From Eubacteriales bacterium (GTDB taxonomy: Bacteria; Bacillota; Clostridia; Lachnospirales; Lachnospiraceae): 40,049 nt of DNA. Of the stretch, positions 24,172-31,793 are shown piece by piece. The stretch's first letter is position 1. Each line of letters begins with the position of its first letter. The notes below the pieces were generated by a model that had not been told where the DNA came from, ran no database searches, and was given only the letters and a program-made list of their open reading frames with translations. The stretch lies in NCBI GenBank assembly GCA_030524785.1, contig JAUNFZ010000019.1, positions 1 to 40,049 of the forward strand, read 5' to 3'. The position numbers were made by a program, and so were the translations under genes.

Positions 24172-24217
24172 CGGACATTTGTCCGGTATTACATTCAGTG
24201 TAACACATAATTGTAAA
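24172..24217 (-). promoter_or_regulatory. Promoter plus palindrome before the MFS gene
   Basis: On the minus strand: TTTACA (24217-24212), 18-bp spacer, TGTAAT (24193-24188), followed at once by the inverted repeat CGGACA-TT-TGTCCG (24172-24185), placed at the expected transcription start like a repressor site. Confidence 0.55.
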
Positions 24218-24259
24218 CATGAGATAGGGTATTTGTAAAAATCGGGAAAAATTTCCGTA

Positions 24260-24502
24260 TTATTTTGTGGAAAAGCCTGTAAGATAGCCATCCCGAAGGA
24301 GAATCCCCAGAGAGAAAGCGCCGTCGTCAAAATGCACGGTCTGGTACCACTTCGGCTCGGTATCTGCCTGCAGCTGGTCGATATTAAAATGGGCCATGGA
24401 AAATCCTGCCATGCAGATGAGGAAGCCGCAGATTAGAAAAATACATCCGCCTGCCGCAGCCTTTTTTCGAAACTTTTTTTCATTTATCGCTTTCCATTTC
24501 AT
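24260..24502 (-). CDS. Small single-pass membrane protein, possible truncated DUF4097 protein
   Basis: An 80-residue protein: a basic N-terminus, one membrane helix (AAAGGCIFLICGFLICMAGF) and about 45 residues outside. In many Firmicutes a PadR-DUF1700 pair is followed by a longer DUF4097 (beta-solenoid, adhesin-like) membrane protein. This product has the position and N-terminal layout of that protein but stops where its repeat domain would begin, so it may be a shortened remnant. The ATG overlaps the DUF1700 stop (ATGA), so the two are co-translated. Alternatively it is an unrelated small membrane protein. Confidence 0.65.
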   Translation of the reverse strand: MKWKAINEKKFRKKAAAGGCIFLICGFLICMAGFSMAHFNIDQLQADTEPKWYQTVHFDDGAFSLGILLRDGYLTGFSTK

Positions 24503-25125
24503 ATTATCGCCTCTTTCTTTTTCTTTGCAAACAGCCCTTTCAGCCATTTGGTGAACGATATAGTTACCTTAATAAAGTATTTTCCTGTACACTGGGCGGC
24601 AAGGCTGCAGAGAATAAATGCTCCCGCCGCCATGATTCCGGCGCCGAACTGAAAAACGCCAAGAGCCGGATTGGAAAGAAGAATCGGCACGGCGCCCAGG
24701 GTACTGACGACGGAAAGAATCAGGCTGCTTATGGCCACAGCGCCGGCGGTAATGGGGATACACCAGATCAAAATATAAGCGCTCAGTACCAGCGCGGCAG
24801 CGGTTAGAATAAGGCCCGCGGCAAGAAGCACTGCCGCCAGCACAATACTGCCCCATAGCGGCGAACCAAGGATCAGCAGTATGGCAATCGTTATTTTTTT
24901 GACGGTGGAGGAGGACTTTTGCGGCGCAATTTCCCGTTCGCTTAAAATTTCCTCTGCCGCTGCGCCGGGGCTTCCAATGCGTGCAACGGCTTCTTCCTCC
25001 GTACAGCCGTCCTCCATGGCGTCGTCGATCATTTCACTGTAATAGGCGAGAAATTTTCGGCGTTCCTGTTTGTCCAGGCTTTTCAGCAATTTTTCCAGGC
25101 GGTCTAAAAATTCGGTCTTATTCAT
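24499..25125 (-). CDS. DUF1700 (HAAS-domain) membrane protein
   Basis: A 208-residue protein with an N-terminal HAAS-type helical domain (about 1-70: FLDRLEKLLKSLDKQERRKFLAYYSEMIDDAMEDG) and several hydrophobic helices in the second half, ending with KKKKEAII. DUF1700 proteins pair with PadR regulators in many Firmicutes and are probably anti-regulators or envelope stress components. The start overlaps the PadR stop by 8 bp and the stop overlaps the next start, so the three genes form one operon under the PadR promoter. Confidence 0.88.
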   Translation of the reverse strand: MNKTEFLDRLEKLLKSLDKQERRKFLAYYSEMIDDAMEDGCTEEEAVARIGSPGAAAEEILSEREIAPQKSSSTVKKITIAILLILGSPLWGSIVLAAVLLAAGLILTAAALVLSAYILIWCIPITAGAVAISSLILSVVSTLGAVPILLSNPALGVFQFGAGIMAAGAFILCSLAAQCTGKYFIKVTISFTKWLKGLFAKKKKEAII

Positions 25126-25435
25126 CCTGAATCGCTCCCTTCATAAATTCATGTATCTGCAGCAATTGCTGCCAGTCCTTTAAAAATTCCTGTGCGTATG
25201 TTTTCCCTTTTTCTGTGATGCGGTAATATTTGCGCAGCCGGCTGTTGTGTTCCACGGAATAGGTCTCCACGCAGGATGCGGCTTCCAGGCGCTTCAAAAT
25301 AGGGTAGAGCGTTGATTCTGATATTTCAATACAGGCAGAAATATCTTTAATGATCTGGTAGCCGTAGGAATCCTCCCGATAGAGCGCACCGAGCACACAG
25401 TATTCCAGAAAGCCTTTCTTTAGCTGTTTATCCAC
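25118..25435 (-). CDS. PadR-family transcriptional regulator
   Basis: A 105-residue winged-helix regulator of the PadR type with the usual core: KGFLEYCVLGALYREDSYGYQII, then SESTLYPILKRLEAAS and the wing (YYRITEKGKTYAQEF). It starts with GTG; AAGGAGG lies 7 bases upstream. PadR proteins usually repress their own operon, and a perfect inverted repeat overlaps its promoter, so autoregulation is expected. The downstream genes are DUF1700 and a small membrane protein. The signal it senses is unknown. Confidence 0.93.
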   Translation of the reverse strand: MDKQLKKGFLEYCVLGALYREDSYGYQIIKDISACIEISESTLYPILKRLEAASCVETYSVEHNSRLRKYYRITEKGKTYAQEFLKDWQQLLQIHEFMKGAIQDE

Positions 25436-25453
25436 TCAATCGCCTCCTTATGC

Positions 25454-25487
25454 ATTATACTATATAATACATAGTATAATGTGTCAA
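25454..25487 (-). promoter_or_regulatory. PadR promoter with overlapping perfect operator
   Basis: On the minus strand: TTGACA (25487-25482), 17-bp spacer, TATAGT (25464-25459). A perfect 10-bp inverted repeat ATTATACTAT (25454-25463)/ATAGTATAAT (25471-25480) with a 7-bp centre covers the -10 and spacer. The ATAC...GTAT core fits PadR sites. Confidence 0.8.
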
Positions 25488-25551
25488 GTGTTATTTTTTA
25501 CTTATATGAACTGTCAGTTGGGGGTCATAATATAGTTGGATAAAATAATAA

Positions 25552-25597
25552 ATATGTCATATGCAAAATATAATTGACATATGTTAAATGGTATGAT
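25552..25597 (+). promoter_or_regulatory. Inverted repeat and promoter-like elements before the HTH operon
   Basis: ATATGTCA (25552-25559) and TGACATAT (25575-25582) form a perfect 8-bp inverted repeat with a 15-bp centre; the right arm overlaps a TTGACA (25574-25579). A TATGAT (25592-25597) is only 12 bp away, so the -10 remains uncertain. Confidence 0.4.
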
Positions 25598-25650
25598 AAC
25601 CTAGAGATAACCCGAATTTAAGGCAAATTTAAGGAAGGAGAAATCTAAAG

Positions 25651-25752
25651 ATGTGGAAATCTGGAGACGTATGGGAAATATGCCGCTTATGCGGCGTTTA
25701 CTGCAGGGAGGATATTCATGAGAAATCTGAAAATGAAATTTGCCCGGATTGA
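25651..25752 (+). CDS. Possible 33-residue leader ORF overlapping the HTH gene
   Basis: ATG at 25651 follows AAGGAAGGAG by 10 bases and opens a 33-residue frame (MWKSGDVWEICRLCGVYC... ) that overlaps the HTH gene by 35 bp in another frame. It contains three cysteines (CRLCGVYC). A GCCGC-TTAT-GCGGC hairpin lies within it. It could be a translated leader controlling the HTH gene, or a chance ORF. Confidence 0.35.
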   Translation: MWKSGDVWEICRLCGVYCREDIHEKSENEICPD

Positions 25753-25924
25753 AAAGGATATTTCGCAGATTGAGCTTGCGAAAAGGGTGGGAGTGACGCG
25801 CCAGACCATCGGTATGATTGAGTCGGGGGATTACAATCCTTCTTTGAAGCTGTGTGTGGCAATCTGCAGGGAACTGGGAAAAACATTAAACGATCTGTTT
25901 TGGGAGGATGAATCTGATGAGTAA
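25718..25924 (+). CDS. XRE-family HTH regulator (short Cro/YozG-like)
   Basis: A 68-residue protein that is essentially one helix-turn-helix domain: IELAKRVGVTRQTIGMIESGDYNPSLKLCVAICRELGKTLNDLFW. It is of the small regulator type found before membrane-protein partners in Firmicutes. It starts behind GGGAGG and its end overlaps the next gene's ATG by 8 bp. It probably controls its own operon through the inverted repeat at 25552-25582. Confidence 0.92.
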   Translation: MRNLKMKFARIEKDISQIELAKRVGVTRQTIGMIESGDYNPSLKLCVAICRELGKTLNDLFWEDESDE

Positions 25925-26414
25925 GAAAAGTGGAAAACTGTTTGAAACCGCAAAATTGGATGAGCGGGAGGAAAGAAACCTGCTGCAGATAGAACATAGG
26001 GGATTCTGGACTGCGTACTGGCTTTTGCTGGCAATCATTCTGACAGAAATGTTTCTTTTTCAGGAGTACAGCTTAAGAATCCTTGGAGGCGAGTGGATTG
26101 TTTTTTTCGTAATGTCAGCGTATACGTCGTCGGCATGCCTGAAGAAAGGCCTCTGGAGCGGAAAGATTGCGGCTACGCCGAAAAATAATCTTATCTTAAG
26201 CGTCATTGGAGGTCTGGTTATGGGAGTGTTTACCTTTGGCTATACCTATAGAAACTATGGAAAATTTTTCGGATCCCTGGCGGCGGGAGTATTTGTTTTT
26301 CTGCCGATTTTTCTGCTGTGCCTGATTGCACTGGAACTTACCATGCGCTCATACTATAAAAAAGTAGAAGAACTGGAAAATGAGCCGGAGGAAGACGAAA
26401 TAAAAAAAGATTGA
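25917..26414 (+). CDS. Membrane protein paired with the HTH regulator
   Basis: A 165-residue protein with four predicted membrane segments (around FWTAYWLLLAIILTEMFLF, EWIVFFVMSAYTSS, NNLILSVIGGLVMGVFTFGY and AAGVFVFLPIFLLCLIALEL) and an acidic C-terminal tail. It resembles the small multi-pass proteins that often follow XRE/Cro regulators in Clostridia; a precise DUF cannot be assigned with certainty. The ATG at 25917 overlaps the regulator's stop region, with GGGAGG 9 bases upstream. An earlier in-frame ATG at 25908 sits too close to that site. Confidence 0.75.
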   Translation: MSKKSGKLFETAKLDEREERNLLQIEHRGFWTAYWLLLAIILTEMFLFQEYSLRILGGEWIVFFVMSAYTSSACLKKGLWSGKIAATPKNNLILSVIGGLVMGVFTFGYTYRNYGKFFGSLAAGVFVFLPIFLLCLIALELTMRSYYKKVEELENEPEEDEIKKD

Positions 26415-26452
26415 CAAAGGCTGTTTTGGAAAAAGAAAGGGAGGTGCAGCGT

Positions 26453-27019
26453 ATGCGGGAAACATTAATTCTGGCTTCCGGTTCCCCGAGAAGACGGGAG
26501 CTTTTGCAGCAGATCGGGGTCGCTTTTGAGGTGGTAAAAAGCAATGCAGAGGAGAGGATAACAAAAACCAGTCCGGGAGAGATTGTAGAAGAACTGTCTT
26601 TTACTAAGGCGCGAAGGGTGGCCGCAGAATATCCGGGCCGTTTGGTGCTGGGAGCGGATACGATTGTGGTGCTGGATGGGCATGTGCTCGGCAAGCCGGG
26701 AAATGAGAAGGAAGCAAAAGACATGCTGCGTTCGCTTCAGGGCAGGAGCCATCAGGTATATACGGGCGTGACCCTTATAAAAGATCAGAACGTGCGCTCT
26801 TTTTATGAAAAAACAGATGTACACGTCTATCCTATGACGGAGCGGGAGATTGAAGCTTATGTGAAAACCGGCGATTGTATGGATAAGGCGGGAGCTTACG
26901 GTATTCAGGGAAGCTTCGCGGCTCATATCCGGGGAATTTGCGGCGATTATTATAATGTGATGGGGCTGCCGGTAGGGAGATTATGGCAGGAATTGAAGGC
27001 GTGGACAGAGAATATTTAA
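26453..27019 (+). CDS. maf: Maf-type nucleoside triphosphate pyrophosphatase
   Basis: A 188-residue Maf/HAM1-fold protein with SGSPRRRELL at residues 8-17, GADTIVVLDGHVLGKPGNEKEA in the middle and DKAGAYGIQG near the C-terminus. Members hydrolyse dTTP, UTP or modified pyrimidine nucleotides and clean the nucleotide pool; they are also linked to septum control. The KAGAYGIQG form fits the YhdE-type dTTP/UTP enzyme. The ATG at 26453 has GGGAGGTG upstream; the frame could extend to 26411 without support. It may be co-transcribed with the HTH pair 38 bp upstream. Confidence 0.93.
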   Translation: MRETLILASGSPRRRELLQQIGVAFEVVKSNAEERITKTSPGEIVEELSFTKARRVAAEYPGRLVLGADTIVVLDGHVLGKPGNEKEAKDMLRSLQGRSHQVYTGVTLIKDQNVRSFYEKTDVHVYPMTEREIEAYVKTGDCMDKAGAYGIQGSFAAHIRGICGDYYNVMGLPVGRLWQELKAWTENI

Positions 27020-27091
27020 ATTAAAACCGTGCAATTGCGAAACAAAAACATAAATAGTCTAATAATCAGACAATTCACTGAAAATTTCCTA

Positions 27092-27120
27092 TTTACAATT
27101 TTGCCGTAAGGGTGTATGAT
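27092..27120 (+). promoter_or_regulatory. Promoter of gltBD
   Basis: TTTACA (27092-27097), 17-bp spacer, TATGAT (27115-27120). The 5' UTR to the start at 27234 is about 105 bp, with weak pairing only (GCGGC around 27185 with GCCGC around 27210). Confidence 0.65.
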
Positions 27121-27233
27121 TATGCGTAAAGAAAATTTAAAGTAATGTTTAATCGAAAAAAGTGATTAGACTTATGAAAAAAACGCGGCAGATGCACATA
27201 TACGGCAAAGCCGCAAAAGAAAGGGAGAGTGCT

Positions 27234-30200
27234 ATGGCTGGTGAAAACAGACAAACAGCGCCGCAGACTCCGCCGTTATACCGTCAGGAATTTGAGCATG
27301 ACAACTGCGGCATCGGAGCAGTGGTAAACATCAAGGGAATCAAAACCCGGGAAACCGTAGAGAACGCGTTAAAGATTGTAGAAAATTTAGAGCACAGAGC
27401 CGGCAAAGACGCCGAGGGAAAAACAGGGGATGGAGTTGGAATCCTTTTACAGATTTCACACAAATTCTTTTCCAAAACCTGTAAAGCCCTCGGTATTTTT
27501 TTGGGCGGAGAGAGGGAGTACGGCGTCGGTCAGTTTTTCTTCCCTCAGGATGAGCTGAAAAGAAAACAGGCAATGAAAATGTTTGAGATTATCCTGAGCA
27601 AAGAGGGACTGGAATTTCTGGGATGGCGTACCGTTCCCACCGTACCGGAAGTTCTGGGACAGAAAGCCCTGGATAAAATGCCGTATATCATGCAGGCATT
27701 TATTAAAAAGCCGGAAGACGTGGAGAAGGGGCTGGCTTTCGACCGCCGGCTCTATGTAGCCCGCCGTGAGTTTGAACAGAGCAATGAGAATACGTATGTG
27801 GCGTCTCTGTCCAGCCGTACCATTGTGTATAAGGGTATGTTTTTGGTGGGGCAGCTTCGGCAGTTTTTTACAGACCTGCAGAGCCCGGACTATGAATCTG
27901 CCATTGCCACGGTACATTCCAGATTCAGCACCAACACGAATCCAAGCTGGGAGCGGGCGCATCCCAACCGCTTTATCGTGCACAACGGAGAGATTAACAC
28001 CATCCGCGGAAACGCAGACAAGATGCTGGCCCGGGAAGAAACTATGGCCTCCGCTTATCTTCAGGAGGATTTTCATAAGGTATTGCCGGTCATTAACGCG
28101 GCCGGTTCCGATTCCGCCATGCTGGATAATACATTGGAGTTTTTGATTATGAGCGGCATGGATATGGCGCTGGCTATGATGATCCTGATTCCGGAGCCCT
28201 GGTCGAACAATCTGAATCTTTCCCAGAGCAAGAGGGATTTTTATCAGTATTATGCGACGATGATGGAGCCGTGGGACGGACCTGCATCGATTATGTTCAG
28301 CGACGGCGATCAGGTGGGAGCGGTTCTGGACCGCAACGGCCTGCGCCCCTCCCGGTATTATATTACGAAGGACGGTTATATGATTTTGTCCTCCGAGGTG
28401 GGCGTGCTGGAGATCCCGCCGGAAAAGATTGTGATGAAGGAACGCCTGCATCCGGGAAAAATGCTGCTGATCGATACGGTGAAGGGCAAGATCATCGACG
28501 ACGACGATCTGAAAGAATATTATGCATCCAGGGAGCCCTACGGTGAATGGCTGGACAGCAATCTGGTGAAGCTGGCCGACCTGAAGATTCCCAATGTGAG
28601 CGTGCCGGAGTTCACCAGTGAAGAACGGGCAAGGCTTCAGAAAGCCTTTGGCTACACCTTTGAGGAGTACCGTACTTCTATCCGCAACATGGCGCTGAAC
28701 GGTGCGGAGGGGATTGCTTCCATGGGCATCGACACACCGCTGGCGGTTCTTTCCGACCAACAGCAGCCCCTGTTTAATTATTTTAAACAGTTGTTTGCCC
28801 AGGTAACCAATCCGCCGATTGATGCAATCCGCGAGGAGATTGTCACCTCCACCACAGTTTATGTGGGCGAGGACGGAAATCTTCTGGAGGAATGTCCGGA
28901 GAACTGCAAAGTACTGAAGGTAAATAATCCGATCCTGACAAATACGGATATGCTGAAGATCAAGCATATGAAGGTGGATGGCTTTAAGGTGGCGGAGGTG
29001 CCGATTACCTATTATAAGAGCACCAGCATCGAGCGCGCCATCGAACGCCTCTTTGTGGAAGTGGATAAAGCTCACCGGGACGGCGTAAATATTTTGGTTC
29101 TGACGGACCGGGGCGTGGATGAAAACCATGTGCCGATTCCCTCGCTGCTGGCAGTATCGGCAGTGCATCAGTATCTCGTGAAAACGAAAAAGAGAACGTC
29201 TCTGGCGATCGTTCTGGAATCCGGAGAACCCAGGGAAGTGCATCACTTTGCAACGCTTCTGGGTTATGGAGCCTGTGCGGTGAACCCCTATTTGGCCCAG
29301 GAGACGATACGCGAGCTGATCGAAAACAAGATGATCGAAAAGGATTACTATGCGGCGGTGAACGACTATAACAGCGCCGTGCTGCATGGGATTGTGAAGA
29401 TTGCTTCCAAGATGGGTATCTCTACCATTCAGTCTTACCAGGGTTCCCAGATTTTTGAGGCGATCGGTATCAGCAAAGAGGTGATAGATAAGTACTTTAC
29501 CAATACGGTCAGCCGTGTGGGCGGCATCACCATGAAAGATATTGAAAACCAGACGGAGGCGCTGCACAATGAGGCATTCGATCCGCTGGGGCTTGGCACA
29601 GATCTGACGCTGAACAGCATCGGCCGCCATAAATCCAGAAGCCAGGGGGAGGAACACCGTTATAATCCGCTGACGATTCATCTTCTGCAGGAATCTACCC
29701 GTCAGGGAAATTATCAGATGTTTAAAGAATATACGGCCAGAGTGAACCGGGAGGAATCCGGGTATCTTCGAAGCCTTATGGAATTTAACTATCCGGCAGA
29801 GGGAGTGCCCCTGGAGGAAGTAGAAAGCGTGGAATCCATTGTGACCCGTTTCAAAACCGGCGCCATGTCTTATGGGTCGATTTCGCAGGAGGCGCACGAG
29901 ACGCTGGCGGTTGCCATGAACCGGCTGCATGGAAAATCCAACTCCGGAGAAGGCGGCGAGAGCGACGAGCGTCTGGCTTCTGCGGGAACCGAAAATGACC
30001 GCAGCTCCGCCATCAAGCAGGTGGCGTCAGGGCGTTTCGGCGTTACCAGCCGTTACCTGGTGAGTGCAAAAGAGCTGCAGATTAAGATGGCCCAGGGAGC
30101 AAAACCGGGCGAGGGCGGCCACCTGCCGGGAGGCAAAGTGTATCCGTGGATTGCAAAGACAAGACATTCCACACCGGGCGTCAGCCTGATTTCTCCGCCG

Positions 30201-31781
30201 CCTCACCACGATATTTACTCCATCGAGGATCTGGCGCAGTTAATCTACGACTTAAAGAATTCTAATACAAAGGCCCGGATATCTGTGAAGCTGGTGCCTG
30301 AGGCCGGCGTGGGCACAGTTGCCGCAGGTGTGGCAAAGGCGGGTGCCCAGGTGATTTTGATTTCCGGCTATGACGGCGGTACGGGCGCGGCTCCCAGAAG
30401 TTCGATTCACAACGCGGGGCTTCCGTGGGAACTTGGCCTGGCGGAAACGCATCAGACACTGATGATGAATGGCCTTCGAAATAAGGTGCGCATTGAGACG
30501 GATGGAAAACTGATGAGCGGCCGCGACGTGGCCATTGCCGCGATCTTAGGAGCAGAGGAATTTGGATTTGCCACAGCCCCCCTGGTAACGATGGGGTGCG
30601 TGATGATGCGCGTCTGCAACCTGGACACTTGTCCGGTAGGCGTGGCTACCCAGAACCCGGAGCTTCGCAAGCGTTTCCGGGGCAAGCCGGAATACGTGAT
30701 GAATTTTATGAAATTCATTGCCCAGGAACTGCGGGAGTATATGGCAAAGCTGGGCGTGCGCACTGTGGATGAGCTGGTGGGCAGAAGCGATCTTCTGAGA
30801 AAGGGAGAGGGCTTTTATAAGGAGAAAGCAGCCAGAGTGGATCTGAGCGCGATTTTGGATAATCCCTATGCGGGGCAGAAATGCACCTTCCAGCCGGAGC
30901 AGGTATATGATTTCCAGTTGGAGAAAACGGCGGATGAAAAAATCCTCCTGAAGAAATTAAAGGGCGCCCTGGAAAAAGGACAGAAGCGCAGCATAGAGGT
31001 GGACGTTTCCAATGTAGACCGTACCTTCGGCACAATTTTCGGCTCGGAAATTACCCGGCGCTACCAGGACGGGCTGGAGGAAGATACATTTACGGTAAAA
31101 TGCAACGGAGCCGGCGGCCAGAGCTTCGGCGCCTTTATTCCAAAGGGCCTGACCCTGGAGCTTGTGGGCGATTCCAACGATTATTTTGGAAAGGGGCTTT
31201 CCGGCGGGAAACTGATCGTGTATCCGCCAAAGGGAATTACCTATCGGCAGGATGAAAATATTATTATCGGCAACGTAGCCCTTTACGGCGCAACCAGCGG
31301 CAGCGCCTACATCAACGGCGTGGCGGGTGAACGTTTCTGTGTCCGCAACTCCGGCGCTATTGCAGTAGTGGAGGGCGTGGGCGAACACGGATGTGAGTAT
31401 ATGACCGGAGGCCGGGCGGTGATTCTCGGCAAAACGGGCAAAAACTTTGCGGCGGGCATGAGCGGCGGCGTGGCCTATGTGCTGGATGAAGACAGCGATC
31501 TGTACAAGAAGGTCAATAAAGAGATGGTCGCAATCGAAAAGCTGACAAATAAGTATGATGTGGAAGAACTGAAAAAGATGATTCAGGATCACGTGGCCTA
31601 CACAAACTCTGAGAAGGGTAAGGAGATTCTGGAGCACTTTGAGGAGTACCTGCCGAAGTTTAAGAAGATCATTCCCAACGATTACAAGAGAATGATGAAT
31701 ACGATTATTCAGATGGAAGAAAAAGGTCTCAGCAGCGAGCAGGCACAGATCGAAGCATTTAATGCTATCAAGAAAGGTTAG
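27234..31781 (+). CDS. gltB: Glutamate synthase large (alpha) subunit
   Basis: A 1515-residue protein of normal family length. A short propeptide precedes the N-terminal amidotransferase nucleophile Cys25 (EHDNCGIGAV). The central and FMN-binding synthase domains follow, with the Cys-rich 3Fe-4S motif CVMMRVCNLDTCPVG about 1122-1136 and a C-terminal GXGXG beta-helix domain (about 1290-1440). It makes two glutamates from 2-oxoglutarate and glutamine with GltD in the cytoplasm. The start at 27234 has AAGGGAGAG upstream; starts at 27162 or 27174 in the same frame would lengthen the propeptide. GltD follows 12 bp downstream. A long antisense reading frame (27456-29930) looks like a codon-usage shadow. 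Confidence 0.97.
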   Translation: MAGENRQTAPQTPPLYRQEFEHDNCGIGAVVNIKGIKTRETVENALKIVENLEHRAGKDAEGKTGDGVGILLQISHKFFSKTCKALGIFLGGEREYGVGQFFFPQDELKRKQAMKMFEIILSKEGLEFLGWRTVPTVPEVLGQKALDKMPYIMQAFIKKPEDVEKGLAFDRRLYVARREFEQSNENTYVASLSSRTIVYKGMFLVGQLRQFFTDLQSPDYESAIATVHSRFSTNTNPSWERAHPNRFIVHNGEINTIRGNADKMLAREETMASAYLQEDFHKVLPVINAAGSDSAMLDNTLEFLIMSGMDMALAMMILIPEPWSNNLNLSQSKRDFYQYYATMMEPWDGPASIMFSDGDQVGAVLDRNGLRPSRYYITKDGYMILSSEVGVLEIPPEKIVMKERLHPGKMLLIDTVKGKIIDDDDLKEYYASREPYGEWLDSNLVKLADLKIPNVSVPEFTSEERARLQKAFGYTFEEYRTSIRNMALNGAEGIASMGIDTPLAVLSDQQQPLFNYFKQLFAQVTNPPIDAIREEIVTSTTVYVGEDGNLLEECPENCKVLKVNNPILTNTDMLKIKHMKVDGFKVAEVPITYYKSTSIERAIERLFVEVDKAHRDGVNILVLTDRGVDENHVPIPSLLAVSAVHQYLVKTKKRTSLAIVLESGEPREVHHFATLLGYGACAVNPYLAQETIRELIENKMIEKDYYAAVNDYNSAVLHGIVKIASKMGISTIQSYQGSQIFEAIGISKEVIDKYFTNTVSRVGGITMKDIENQTEALHNEAFDPLGLGTDLTLNSIGRHKSRSQGEEHRYNPLTIHLLQESTRQGNYQMFKEYTARVNREESGYLRSLMEFNYPAEGVPLEEVESVESIVTRFKTGAMSYGSISQEAHETLAVAMNRLHGKSNSGEGGESDERLASAGTENDRSSAIKQVASGRFGVTSRYLVSAKELQIKMAQGAKPGEGGHLPGGKVYPWIAKTRHSTPGVSLISPPPHHDIYSIEDLAQLIYDLKNSNTKARISVKLVPEAGVGTVAAGVAKAGAQVILISGYDGGTGAAPRSSIHNAGLPWELGLAETHQTLMMNGLRNKVRIETDGKLMSGRDVAIAAILGAEEFGFATAPLVTMGCVMMRVCNLDTCPVGVATQNPELRKRFRGKPEYVMNFMKFIAQELREYMAKLGVRTVDELVGRSDLLRKGEGFYKEKAARVDLSAILDNPYAGQKCTFQPEQVYDFQLEKTADEKILLKKLKGALEKGQKRSIEVDVSNVDRTFGTIFGSEITRRYQDGLEEDTFTVKCNGAGGQSFGAFIPKGLTLELVGDSNDYFGKGLSGGKLIVYPPKGITYRQDENIIIGNVALYGATSGSAYINGVAGERFCVRNSGAIAVVEGVGEHGCEYMTGGRAVILGKTGKNFAAGMSGGVAYVLDEDSDLYKKVNKEMVAIEKLTNKYDVEELKKMIQDHVAYTNSEKGKEILEHFEEYLPKFKKIIPNDYKRMMNTIIQMEEKGLSSEQAQIEAFNAIKKG

Positions 31782-31793
31782 GAGGCAGCGAGG

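Noticed and set aside
27456-29930. An 824-codon open frame on the minus strand inside gltB
   Set aside because: It is fully antisense to an intact GltB frame, has no recognisable domains, odd Arg/His/Ile-rich composition and no ribosome binding site; codon bias of gltB explains the lack of stops.
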